Assembly (NCBI GenBank): GCA_023459675.1 | Contig: JAEWTC010000139.1 | Location: forward strand, 1-19,230 | DNA length: 19,230 nt | Source: Bacillota bacterium | Lineage (GTDB): Bacteria; Bacillota; Clostridia; Christensenellales; Aristaeellaceae | Direction: 5' to 3' | Shown here: positions 13,248 to 19,230 of the stretch, piece after piece | Layout: the number at the start of each line of letters is the position of its first letter | Numbering within the stretch: position 1 is the stretch's first letter | Notes under the pieces: generated by a model | The model's input: only the letters and a program-made list of their open reading frames with translations | Database searches by the model: none | Told to the model about the DNA's origin: nothing | Made by a program: the position numbers and the translations under genes

Positions 13248-13941
13248 GATGTTGTTAGATTTCCAGGAAGCCGATATGGAGGCCGACGCGCTGGAAGCGG
13301 AAATACGCCGCTCCCCCACTCGCCTTACCCTGAAAAAGAACCTCGATTTTTTGAAGGAACAGCAGGACGCGGTGAAGCTGATGGAAGAACAGATCGCCGC
13401 GATGCTGGACCGCGTGGACGTGATCAAGGAAGCCATTTTGCGGCAGGAGGATCAGCTGAAAGCCCTGCAGCTGCGCCTGACCGACGCGCCCCCCGCCACG
13501 CTGGAAGACACGCGGGCGATGCAGTTCGAGGCGCAGACGCTGCTTTCCGATATCCACGGCTATGAAAACGAGATGCGCCGCATTCAGAAGGAAGCGGCGG
13601 AGAACGAACGCAAGCATAAGGAAATCGTCATGCGGTTCGCCAAGGTGAAATCGGAATACGACCGGCAGAAGCTTGCCTATGAAGACGAATATAAAGAGCA
13701 GATGAAAGCGCTGGACGAGAAGCGTAAAACCGCGCAGGACAAGGGCAAGGGCATCGACGAAAAGCTGATGGAGCGCTATCAGGTGATCAAGAAGCACTCC
13801 ACGCCGCCGGTGGTAAAGCTGACCAACGGCCAATGCGGCGGCTGCTATATGAGCCTGCCGTCCGTAACGCTGCGCAACTTGAAGGCGGGCTCCGAAGTGA
13901 TCGAATGCGAGAGCTGCGGCAGGATGATTGTTCCGCTTTAA
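13234..13941 (+). CDS. Coiled-coil C4-type zinc ribbon protein
   Basis: The 235-residue product has a long helical coiled-coil from about residue 10 to 185, rich in Glu, Lys, Gln and Arg. It ends in a C4 zinc ribbon with Cys201, Cys204, Cys225 and Cys228 (QCGGCYMSL and IECESCGRMI). This is the pfam02591 type (zf-RING_7), a widespread family of unclear function proposed to bind nucleic acid. The start lies inside the end of the Nif3-like gene and has a strong AAGGAGG site. Linkage of this protein with nif3 and trmK is common in Firmicutes, which suggests a shared role, but no activity can be assigned from the sequence. Confidence 0.88.
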   Translation: MGQIEMLLDFQEADMEADALEAEIRRSPTRLTLKKNLDFLKEQQDAVKLMEEQIAAMLDRVDVIKEAILRQEDQLKALQLRLTDAPPATLEDTRAMQFEAQTLLSDIHGYENEMRRIQKEAAENERKHKEIVMRFAKVKSEYDRQKLAYEDEYKEQMKALDEKRKTAQDKGKGIDEKLMERYQVIKKHSTPPVVKLTNGQCGGCYMSLPSVTLRNLKAGSEVIECESCGRMIVPL

Positions 13942-13962
13942 GGCGGATTGCAGAGGTTGACC

Positions 13963-15288
13963 ATGAACATCATTGGGATTATCGAAAAGAAAAAACTCGG
14001 AAATAAACTGACGCAGGACGAGATTGCGTTCTTTGTGCGCGGCGCGACGGACGGGACCATTCCCGACTATCAGCTTGCGGCGCTTTTGATGGCGATCCGC
14101 CTCAACGGCATGGAGCGCGAGGAAACCGCGTGGCTGACCCTTGCGATGGCGCATTCCGGCGAAATGCTGGATCTTTCCGCCATCGACGGCGTACCCGTGG
14201 ACAAGCATTCCACCGGCGGCGTGGGCGACACCACGACGCTGATCGTCGCCCCGCTGGTGGCCGCCTGCGGCGTGCCCGTGGCCAAGATGAGCGGCCGGGG
14301 GCTTGGGCATACGGGCGGCACGATTGACAAGCTGGAAAGCATCCCGGGGTTTCGAACGGAGCTTTCGATGGACGCTTTCCTGGCGCAGGTGCAGACCGTC
14401 GGCCTTGCGGTGATCGGGCAGACGAAGGACCTCGCCCCCGCCGACAAAGCGCTCTACCTGCTGCGCGACGTTACCTCCACGGTGGACAGCCTGCCGCTGA
14501 TCGCGTCGAGTATCATGTCCAAAAAGCTGGCGAGCGGCGCGCAGGCCATTGTGCTGGACGTGAAAACCGGCTCCGGAGCCATTATGCGCACCCAGGAGGA
14601 AAGCATCGAGCTGGCGCAGGCAATGGTCCGCATCGGCACCGACGCGGGCCGGCATGTGATCGCTTTGGTGACCGATATGGACGAGCCGCTGGGCAGCCAC
14701 ATCGGAAACGCCTTGGAAGTGAAGGAAGCCATCGACGTGCTCTGCGGCCGCGTGCAGGGCCCGCTGCTGGACGTATCGCTGGAACTAGGCGCCCAGATGC
14801 TGATTGCCGCGGGCGCCGCGGACAGCGCGCTGAAGGCAAAGCAGATGCTCGACCGGAAACTGACCTCCGGCGAAGGGCTGGAAAAGCTACGGGCGATGAT
14901 CACGGCGCAGGGCGGCGACCCGAAGGTTTGCGACGAACCCTCCCTGCTTCCGCAGGCCCACACCATTGTGGAAGTACGGGCGGAGACCGGCGGAACCCTT
15001 CACAAGATGGATACGGCGCGGCTGGGATATCTGGCGCAGCGCATGGGCGCAGGCCGCGCGACCAAAAGCGACGTGATAGATCCCGCGGTCGGCTTCGTGC
15101 TGCACCACCGCATCGGCGACACGGTAAGAAAAGGCGACGTGCTGGCCACCCTGCACCTGAACAAGCCGGAGCAGGCGCAAACCGCGGCGGCGGAGCTGCG
15201 AAACGCCCTGACCCTTCTGCCGGAGCCGACCAGGCCGCTGAAGCTTTTGCACGCGCTGATCTACGACGACGAAATACTCTATCTGTAA
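13963..15288 (+). CDS. pdp: Pyrimidine-nucleoside phosphorylase
   Basis: The enzyme splits uridine, thymidine or deoxyuridine with phosphate into the free base and (deoxy)ribose 1-phosphate, in pyrimidine salvage. The 441-residue protein shows the family fold. An N-terminal helical domain (KKLGNKLTQDEIAFFVRGATDG, DYQLAALLMAI) precedes the phosphate-binding KHSTGGVGDTTTL (81-93) and the glycosyltransferase signature SGRGLGHTGGTIDKLE (110-125). A C-terminal alpha/beta domain contains GYLAQRMGAGR. Whether it is specific for thymidine or accepts uridine as well cannot be decided here. ATG 13963 has AGAGG six bases upstream; TTG codons further upstream are not needed. The gene follows the zinc ribbon gene by 21 bases. 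Confidence 0.95.
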   Translation: MNIIGIIEKKKLGNKLTQDEIAFFVRGATDGTIPDYQLAALLMAIRLNGMEREETAWLTLAMAHSGEMLDLSAIDGVPVDKHSTGGVGDTTTLIVAPLVAACGVPVAKMSGRGLGHTGGTIDKLESIPGFRTELSMDAFLAQVQTVGLAVIGQTKDLAPADKALYLLRDVTSTVDSLPLIASSIMSKKLASGAQAIVLDVKTGSGAIMRTQEESIELAQAMVRIGTDAGRHVIALVTDMDEPLGSHIGNALEVKEAIDVLCGRVQGPLLDVSLELGAQMLIAAGAADSALKAKQMLDRKLTSGEGLEKLRAMITAQGGDPKVCDEPSLLPQAHTIVEVRAETGGTLHKMDTARLGYLAQRMGAGRATKSDVIDPAVGFVLHHRIGDTVRKGDVLATLHLNKPEQAQTAAAELRNALTLLPEPTRPLKLLHALIYDDEILYL

Positions 15289-15312
15289 TGGACCACGGAG
15301 AAAGGCGACTGC

Positions 15313-15792
15313 ATGCCAAGCGAACCGGCCCCGGACTTCCGTACGGTTTCCCACAGTAAAACCGAACAGGTGCACATTGTGATGCCCGGGGACTGCAACC
15401 AGTATTTCCGCCTGTTCGGCGGGCAGCTGGTGCAGTGGATTGATACCGTGGCCGCCGTAGCCGCGCGCAGGCACTCGTGCTGCGCGGTCACCACCGCGTC
15501 CATCGACCGGCTGGATTTTCTGGCTTCCGCCTCCCTGAACGATTTGATCGTTCTGCAGGGGCGGATTTTATACGTCGGCCGCACCAGCATGCTGGTGGCG
15601 GTGGATACCTACGTGGAGAGCGGCAACAGCCGGGAGCGCAGGCTTGTGAACCAGGCCACGCTTACGATGGTCGCCCTGGGGACGGACAACCGGCCTGTGC
15701 CGGTGCCGCGGCTGGTGCCGGAAACCGATGCGGAGAAGGCCGAGTACGAGCGGGGAAAAACCCTGTACGAAGCCAAGCGGAACGCCCGGTGA
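15313..15792 (+). CDS. Hotdog-fold acyl-CoA thioesterase
   Basis: The 159-residue protein matches the YciA/YkhA group of acyl-CoA hydrolases, which cleave acyl-CoA to free acid and CoA in the cytosol. The signature MPGDCNQYFRLFGGQLVQWIDTVAAVAARRH (24-54) contains the conserved Asn29, the Gly36-Gly37 turn and the catalytic Asp44. TASIDRLDFL and LQGRILYVGRTSMLVAVDTYVES follow as the second half of the hotdog fold. Acyl chain preference is not predictable. AAAGG stands seven bases before the ATG. It is the last gene of the dgt-led series. No terminator is seen behind it, and the next promoter begins five bases after its stop. Confidence 0.9.
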   Translation: MPSEPAPDFRTVSHSKTEQVHIVMPGDCNQYFRLFGGQLVQWIDTVAAVAARRHSCCAVTTASIDRLDFLASASLNDLIVLQGRILYVGRTSMLVAVDTYVESGNSRERRLVNQATLTMVALGTDNRPVPVPRLVPETDAEKAEYERGKTLYEAKRNAR

Positions 15793-15796
15793 ATCT

Positions 15797-15825
15797 TTGA
15801 CACGCCCTCCGGGCAATGGTATAAT
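15797..15825 (+). promoter_or_regulatory. Consensus sigma-A promoter of the decarboxylase-ADH operon
   Basis: Perfect TTGACA (15797-15802) and perfect TATAAT (15820-15825) are separated by 17 bases, with TGG directly before the -10. This is the strongest promoter of the window. The spacer holds the small palindrome GCCCTCCGGGC (15804-15814), which might be an operator. Transcription would start near 15832, giving a leader of about 26 nt with GAGGAGG. Confidence 0.9.
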
Positions 15826-15857
15826 TCGCGTTGATCAAACCTTGAGGAGGAAGAGCT

Positions 15858-17093
15858 TTGGAAGACCTAGGCGCGCTGCTGAAAGAGTTGTTTTCCGGTG
15901 TTCTGTACATGGGTACCGTGGATGGCATCAAAACGCTTGCCATGTTTCTGATCGCGGGCATCCTGATTTATCTGGCGATACGCAAGGATTATGAACCTGC
16001 GCTGCTTCTGCCCATCGCGTTCGGCGCGATTTTGGCCAACCTCCCGCCCATCATCGACGCCGTCACGGGCAACCCCACGGCAAGCGTGCTGGGCAGCGAT
16101 GGGTTTCTGACCGTTCTGTTCAACTCCGGGATCAAGAACGAGCTGTTCCCCATCCTCATTTTCATTGCGGTCGGCGCGATGATCGACTTCTCCCCGCTGC
16201 TGAAGGATCCGTCGATGATCTTCTTCGGCGCGGCCGCGCAGTTCGGTATTTTCGCCACCTTCCTTTTGTCGATGCTCCTGATCCCCGCCGTTTTCCCCAA
16301 CGTTGCGGCCATGGCCGCCGGCCCGGAAAAAGACAGCCTGGTGCTCCGGCTTGCCTCCGCCATCGGCATCATCGGCGCGGCGGACGGGCCGACCACCCTT
16401 TACGTTGCCAATCATTTTAACCTGAAGGAATACATGGCGCCGATCTCGGTGGCCGCGTACAGCTATATGGCGCTTGTACCCGTGATCCAGCCGCCCATTA
16501 TCCGCGCGCTGACCAGCAAGAAAGAGCGCACCATCCACATGACGTATACCGAACACCGTGCGTCCCGGCTTTCGCTGATCCTGTTCCCGATCATCGTCAC
16601 CATCCTGTCGGGCATCATCGTGCCCATGAGCGTGCCGCTGGTGGGAAGCCTGATGTTTGGCAACCTGCTTCGCGAGTGCAAGGTGCTGGAGCGCCTGTCC
16701 AAAACCGCGCAGAACGAGTTGGCCAACCTCGTGACCATCCTGCTGGGGCTGACGATCGGCTCCACGATGCTGGCCAGCAACTTCCTGCGCTGGGATACGC
16801 TGTTTATCCTGACGCTCGGCCTGCTCGCCTTCGTGTTCGATACCGCCGGCGGCGTGCTGTTCGCCAAGTTCTTGAACCTGTTCCGCAAGGAAAAGCTGAA
16901 CCCGATGATCGGCGCCGCGGGCATCTCCGCATTCCCGATGAGCGCGCGCGTTATTCAGAAAATGGCCAAACAGGACGACCCCTACAACTTCCTGCTGATG
17001 CAGGCCACCAGCGCAAACGTTTCGGGCCAGCTGGGCTCGATCGTCGCGGGCGGCCTGGTGATAACGCTGGTCGGCATGCTGATCGGCTGGTAA
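15858..17093 (+). CDS. Na+-translocating decarboxylase beta subunit (OadB/GcdB/MmdB family)
   Basis: The 411-residue integral membrane protein belongs to the beta subunits of biotin-dependent sodium pumps. These couple decarboxylation of carboxybiotin to Na+ export. Around ten hydrophobic segments are visible. Family landmarks are GIKNELFPILIFIAVGAMIDFSPLL (91-115), AAAQFGIFATFLL (125-137), IGAADGPTTLYVA with Asp176, YSYMALVPVIQPPI (201-214), FDTAGGVLFAKFLN (327-340) and ISAFPMSARVIQKM. The C-terminal SANVSGQLGSIVAGG keeps Asn387, Gly390 and Ser394, matching the Na+-path region of known members. The start is TTG 15858, seven bases after GAGGAGG; the next Met (residue 18) has no ribosome-binding site. 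Which acid is decarboxylated depends on the alpha subunit, and none is encoded in this window. Confidence 0.93.
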   Translation: MEDLGALLKELFSGVLYMGTVDGIKTLAMFLIAGILIYLAIRKDYEPALLLPIAFGAILANLPPIIDAVTGNPTASVLGSDGFLTVLFNSGIKNELFPILIFIAVGAMIDFSPLLKDPSMIFFGAAAQFGIFATFLLSMLLIPAVFPNVAAMAAGPEKDSLVLRLASAIGIIGAADGPTTLYVANHFNLKEYMAPISVAAYSYMALVPVIQPPIIRALTSKKERTIHMTYTEHRASRLSLILFPIIVTILSGIIVPMSVPLVGSLMFGNLLRECKVLERLSKTAQNELANLVTILLGLTIGSTMLASNFLRWDTLFILTLGLLAFVFDTAGGVLFAKFLNLFRKEKLNPMIGAAGISAFPMSARVIQKMAKQDDPYNFLLMQATSANVSGQLGSIVAGGLVITLVGMLIGW

Positions 17094-17106
17094 AGGAGAG
17101 AAACCT

Positions 17107-17298
17107 ATGATGCTGTTACCCCTTGCCTCCGCTGCCGCGGTATCCGAAAGCAAGCTCGCGGCGATGTCCATATTTTCCAAGGGTCTGGTTACCACGCTAT
17201 TGGGGCTGGTCGGCGTATTTCTGGTGCTGACGCTGTTTTACGCCGCCATCAAGCTGCTGCAATGGAAGAAAAAGAACCCGACCGACGCAAAGGAGTAA
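17107..17298 (+). CDS. OadG-like gamma subunit, single-helix membrane protein
   Basis: The 63-residue product has one long hydrophobic segment (about residues 26-50, LVTTLLGLVGVFLVLTLFYAAIKLL) followed by a basic tail (QWKKKNPTDAKE). This is the form of the small gamma subunit that anchors and assembles Na+-pumping decarboxylases. It lacks the long Pro/Ala linker and C-terminal zinc-binding part of enterobacterial OadG, so it resembles the short gamma forms. The assignment rests mainly on size, topology and its position 13 bases after the beta subunit gene. GGAG stands eight bases before ATG 17107; a second ATG follows at 17110. Confidence 0.7.
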   Translation: MMLLPLASAAAVSESKLAAMSIFSKGLVTTLLGLVGVFLVLTLFYAAIKLLQWKKKNPTDAKE

Positions 17299-17304
17299 AC
17301 CCGC

Positions 17305-17793
17305 ATGCTATATTCGCAATCGGACCGGGACGCGGTAGCCGCGGCGCTGAAAAAGCGCAGGGCCGCGGTGTGGATACCCGCGATCCTCCTGCTGCTTCTG
17401 GCCGTGGCGGCGTTTGTGTGGTACCGGCTGCGCCACGACGAAAGCGGCTGGATTGTTTCCGGCGCGCTTACCATTCTGGGCGGCGCGTACGCCATCTTTT
17501 TCCACGGCGTGTATCTGGGCCCGATGCGCAAGTATAAAAAGCATGTGGACTATATGCTGGACGGGCAGAAGCGCGTTTGCGAGGGAATCCTCAAGGACGT
17601 CGCAAGCGACGTGATCGACCGCGACGGCGTTGACTGTTATACCGTGGAGATCAACGTAGGCGAGAAGAACGACCCCGAGGACGATCGCGTGTTCTATCTC
17701 GACCAATACAAATCCATAGCCGGGTTTACGGCGGGCGACCGCATCCGCGTGGAGAGCAACGACCGGATGATCGCCGCCGTTACCAAGCTGTAA
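17305..17793 (+). CDS. Two-helix membrane protein of unknown function
   Basis: I do not recognise this 162-residue protein. A short basic N-terminus (DRDAVAAALKKRRAAV) leads into a first hydrophobic segment at about 21-41 and a second at about 47-68 (GWIVSGALTILGGAYAIFFHGVYL). The soluble C-terminal part of roughly 90 residues (KKHVDYMLDGQKRVCEGILKDV onward) looks beta-rich and acidic (VEINVGEKNDPEDDRVFYLDQY) and ends in GDRIRVESNDRMIAAVTKL. It may be a small barrel domain on the cytosolic side; that is inference. AAGGAG overlaps the end of the gamma-like gene, only six bases from it, so the two are probably translated from the same mRNA. Confidence 0.8.
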   Translation: MLYSQSDRDAVAAALKKRRAAVWIPAILLLLLAVAAFVWYRLRHDESGWIVSGALTILGGAYAIFFHGVYLGPMRKYKKHVDYMLDGQKRVCEGILKDVASDVIDRDGVDCYTVEINVGEKNDPEDDRVFYLDQYKSIAGFTAGDRIRVESNDRMIAAVTKL

Positions 17794-17816
17794 ATCAAAT
17801 TGCTGAGGAGAACCTG

Positions 17817-18986
17817 ATGAACGACTTCGTTTTCCAGAACCCCGCCAAAATCATTTTCGGCAAAACCGCACTTTCCCATTTGCAGGAAGAGGCGGCACGT
17901 TACGGCAACAGGGTGCTGGTCGTATACGGCGGAAGCTCCATCAAACGCTCCGGCCTGTACGGCGAAGTGATGGGCCTATTGAAGCAAGGCGGCTTCACAG
18001 TGTTCGAGCTCGGCGGCATCGTACCCAACCCCTTGCTTTCCCGCGTGTACGAGGGCATTGCGCTGTGCCGCAGGGAACAGGTGCAGCTGGTGCTCGCCGT
18101 GGGCGGCGGCAGCGTGATTGATACCGCCAAGGGCATCTGCAACGGCGTCCCCTATGAAGGCGACGTGTGGGATTTCTATACCTACAAGCAAAAACCCAAA
18201 ACCTCCCTGCCGCTGGGCGTGCTGTTGACGCACGCGGCCGCGGGCAGCGAGATGAGCTATTCCTCCGTGATCACCAACGAAAACGGCATGCTTAAGCGCG
18301 GCTTTCTTTCGCTGACCAACGTGCCCACGTTCTCGCTGCTGAACCCCGAGTGGACCTTTACCCTGCCGCCGTATCAAACGGCCTGCGGCGCGGTGGACAT
18401 TATGGCGCACATGATGGAGCGTTATTTCACCGCCGTGGAGCACGTGGAGCTGACCGACCGCATGATTGCCGCGGGCATCCGCACGGTGCTTCACCAAACC
18501 CCGGCCGTGCTGCAAAACCCGGCCGATTACGACGCGCGGGCCGAGCTGATGTGGGCGGGCGCGCTGGCGCACAATACGCTTTTGGAAACCGGGCGGTTGG
18601 GCGACTGGGCCACGCATAAGCTGAGCCATGAGCTGTCCGCCGCGTTCGATCTGGCTCACGGCGCGGCGCTTTCGGTGCTTTTCCCCGCCTGGATGACCTA
18701 CGCGCTGCGGCAAAACCCCACAAAGATCGCCCAGTTTGCCGTGGATATCTTCGACGTGGACCCGGCGCAGCGCACCCAAACCGAGCTTGCCGAGGAAGGC
18801 GTGCGGCGGCTTACGGAAGCCTACCGTTCCTTCGGCATGCCCGTATGCCTGCGCGATGCGGGGATCGTGAACGTGGACCTCGAACTGCTCACGCATAAAG
18901 CGCTGCCCCGGGAAGACAGCGCCGTTGGCGGGTATATCAAAATCGGCCGGAAGGACGCGCTGGCCATTTATCGGCTGGCGGAATGA
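17817..18986 (+). CDS. Iron-containing alcohol dehydrogenase (BdhA/YugJ type)
   Basis: This 389-residue group III alcohol dehydrogenase would interconvert aldehydes and alcohols with NAD(P)H, probably in fermentation. The N-terminal Rossmann-like domain has VLVVYGGSSIKRSGLY and the nucleotide-binding LAVGGGSVIDTAKG (93-106). The C-terminal helical domain carries the metal ligands Asp194 and His198 (AVDIMAHMMERYF), His267 (ATHKLSHELSA) and His281 (DLAHGAALSVLFPAW). All four are present, so it should be active. The resemblance is to butanol dehydrogenase BdhA and Bacillus YugJ; the actual substrate is unknown. GAGGAG precedes the ATG at normal distance. It is the last gene of the transcription unit starting at 15832. 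Confidence 0.95.
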   Translation: MNDFVFQNPAKIIFGKTALSHLQEEAARYGNRVLVVYGGSSIKRSGLYGEVMGLLKQGGFTVFELGGIVPNPLLSRVYEGIALCRREQVQLVLAVGGGSVIDTAKGICNGVPYEGDVWDFYTYKQKPKTSLPLGVLLTHAAAGSEMSYSSVITNENGMLKRGFLSLTNVPTFSLLNPEWTFTLPPYQTACGAVDIMAHMMERYFTAVEHVELTDRMIAAGIRTVLHQTPAVLQNPADYDARAELMWAGALAHNTLLETGRLGDWATHKLSHELSAAFDLAHGAALSVLFPAWMTYALRQNPTKIAQFAVDIFDVDPAQRTQTELAEEGVRRLTEAYRSFGMPVCLRDAGIVNVDLELLTHKALPREDSAVGGYIKIGRKDALAIYRLAE

Positions 18987-19012
18987 ACCGAAGGAAATAA
19001 GATGTTTAGAAG

Positions 19013-19045
19013 CGGCCTGCCTTTACGGCAGGCCGTTCTCGTTTT
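19013..19045 (+). terminator. Terminator hairpin after the alcohol dehydrogenase
   Basis: CGGCCTGCC (19013-19021) pairs with GGCAGGCCG (19027-19035) around the loop TTTAC, followed by TTCTCGTTTT. The T tract is interrupted, so efficiency may be moderate. The right arm also encodes the last residues of the convergent minus-strand gene, whose stop codon (19025-19023) lies in the loop. Confidence 0.75.
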
Positions 19046-19230
19046 CATTCTCCGGCTGCGCCTGCGTTATCTGCAGGGCGTACGCCGCGTCCTCCCCGGC
19101 CAACAGCTCCCGGTACATCGCCTGCGTCTCGCTCACGGCGGCGGCCCAGGCCGTTTCCCGAAGCTCCGCGTCCGCCGTCACCTCGTCGGCAAGCTTTTGT
19201 TCCATTTCCTGCTTGATCTCGGCATAGCGC
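19023..19230 (-). CDS. 3' end of an unknown minus-strand gene (partial)
   Basis: The reading frame is open from the right edge of the window to TAA at 19025-19023 and gives about 68 residues. The segment is acidic and strongly helical (EIKQEMEQKLADEVTADAEL, then ETAWAAAVSETQAMYRELL) and ends in a polar tail with PENENENGLP. The Met at 19205 has no suitably spaced ribosome-binding site and the frame continues upstream of it, so this is most likely the C-terminus of a longer protein whose start lies outside. I cannot name the family. It converges on the alcohol dehydrogenase gene and ends within the shared hairpin. Confidence 0.55.
   Translation of the reverse strand, partial: RYAEIKQEMEQKLADEVTADAELRETAWAAAVSETQAMYRELLAGEDAAYALQITQAQPENENENGLP

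Noticed and set aside
13255..14700. 481-residue minus-strand frame opposite the zinc-ribbon gene and pdp
   Set aside because: It is antisense to two recognised genes, rich in His, Arg and Gln, and without recognisable motifs.

Overview
This 19.2-kb window is GC-rich chromosomal DNA. It most likely comes from a high-GC, anaerobic member of the Clostridia (Firmicutes), probably an uncultivated gut lineage. The support is: Shine-Dalgarno sequences of the AGGAGG type before nearly every gene, sigma-A promoters with TGn-extended -10 boxes, a T-box leader in front of pheST, the order dgt-dnaG-rpoD-trmK-nif3-zinc ribbon protein, a Na+-translocating decarboxylase beta subunit and a BdhA-type alcohol dehydrogenase. 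The exact taxon is inference.

Left part (1-2930). A minus-strand GH127/DUF1680-like protein (64-1722) has its own promoter but lacks the paired-cysteine zinc/nucleophile motif of the family. Behind its promoter lies a non-coding array (about 1791-2280) of nested, covarying hairpins joined by short purine-rich linkers. This is the most unusual element of the window. It runs up to the strong promoter of rnpB, the type A RNase P RNA (about 2332-2700), which ends in a 13-bp-stem terminator.

Middle part (2930-7725). A small two-helix membrane protein with an Ala/Pro/Lys tail ends inside a 24-bp tandem repeat that carries an in-frame stop codon in every unit. Next comes the phenylalanyl-tRNA synthetase operon pheS-pheT, with a strong promoter and a T-box riboswitch whose candidate specifier is UUC (Phe). 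A 400-nt spacer follows, with GC-rich hairpins and a perfect 30-bp palindrome.

Right part (7725-19230). A tightly spaced co-directional cluster carries replication and transcription genes (dgt, dnaG, rpoD) and housekeeping genes: trmK, a Nif3-like protein, a coiled-coil zinc-ribbon protein, pyrimidine-nucleoside phosphorylase and an acyl-CoA thioesterase. A consensus promoter then starts a second transcription unit: a Na+-pumping decarboxylase beta subunit, its gamma-like single-helix partner, an unknown two-helix membrane protein and an iron-type alcohol dehydrogenase. A hairpin ends this unit. It overlaps the 3' end of a convergent, truncated minus-strand gene at the right edge.

Most of the window is conserved housekeeping DNA. 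The material worth a second look is the hairpin array beside rnpB, the stop-containing tandem repeat, the degenerate GH127 protein and the beta/gamma decarboxylase pair without an alpha subunit nearby.
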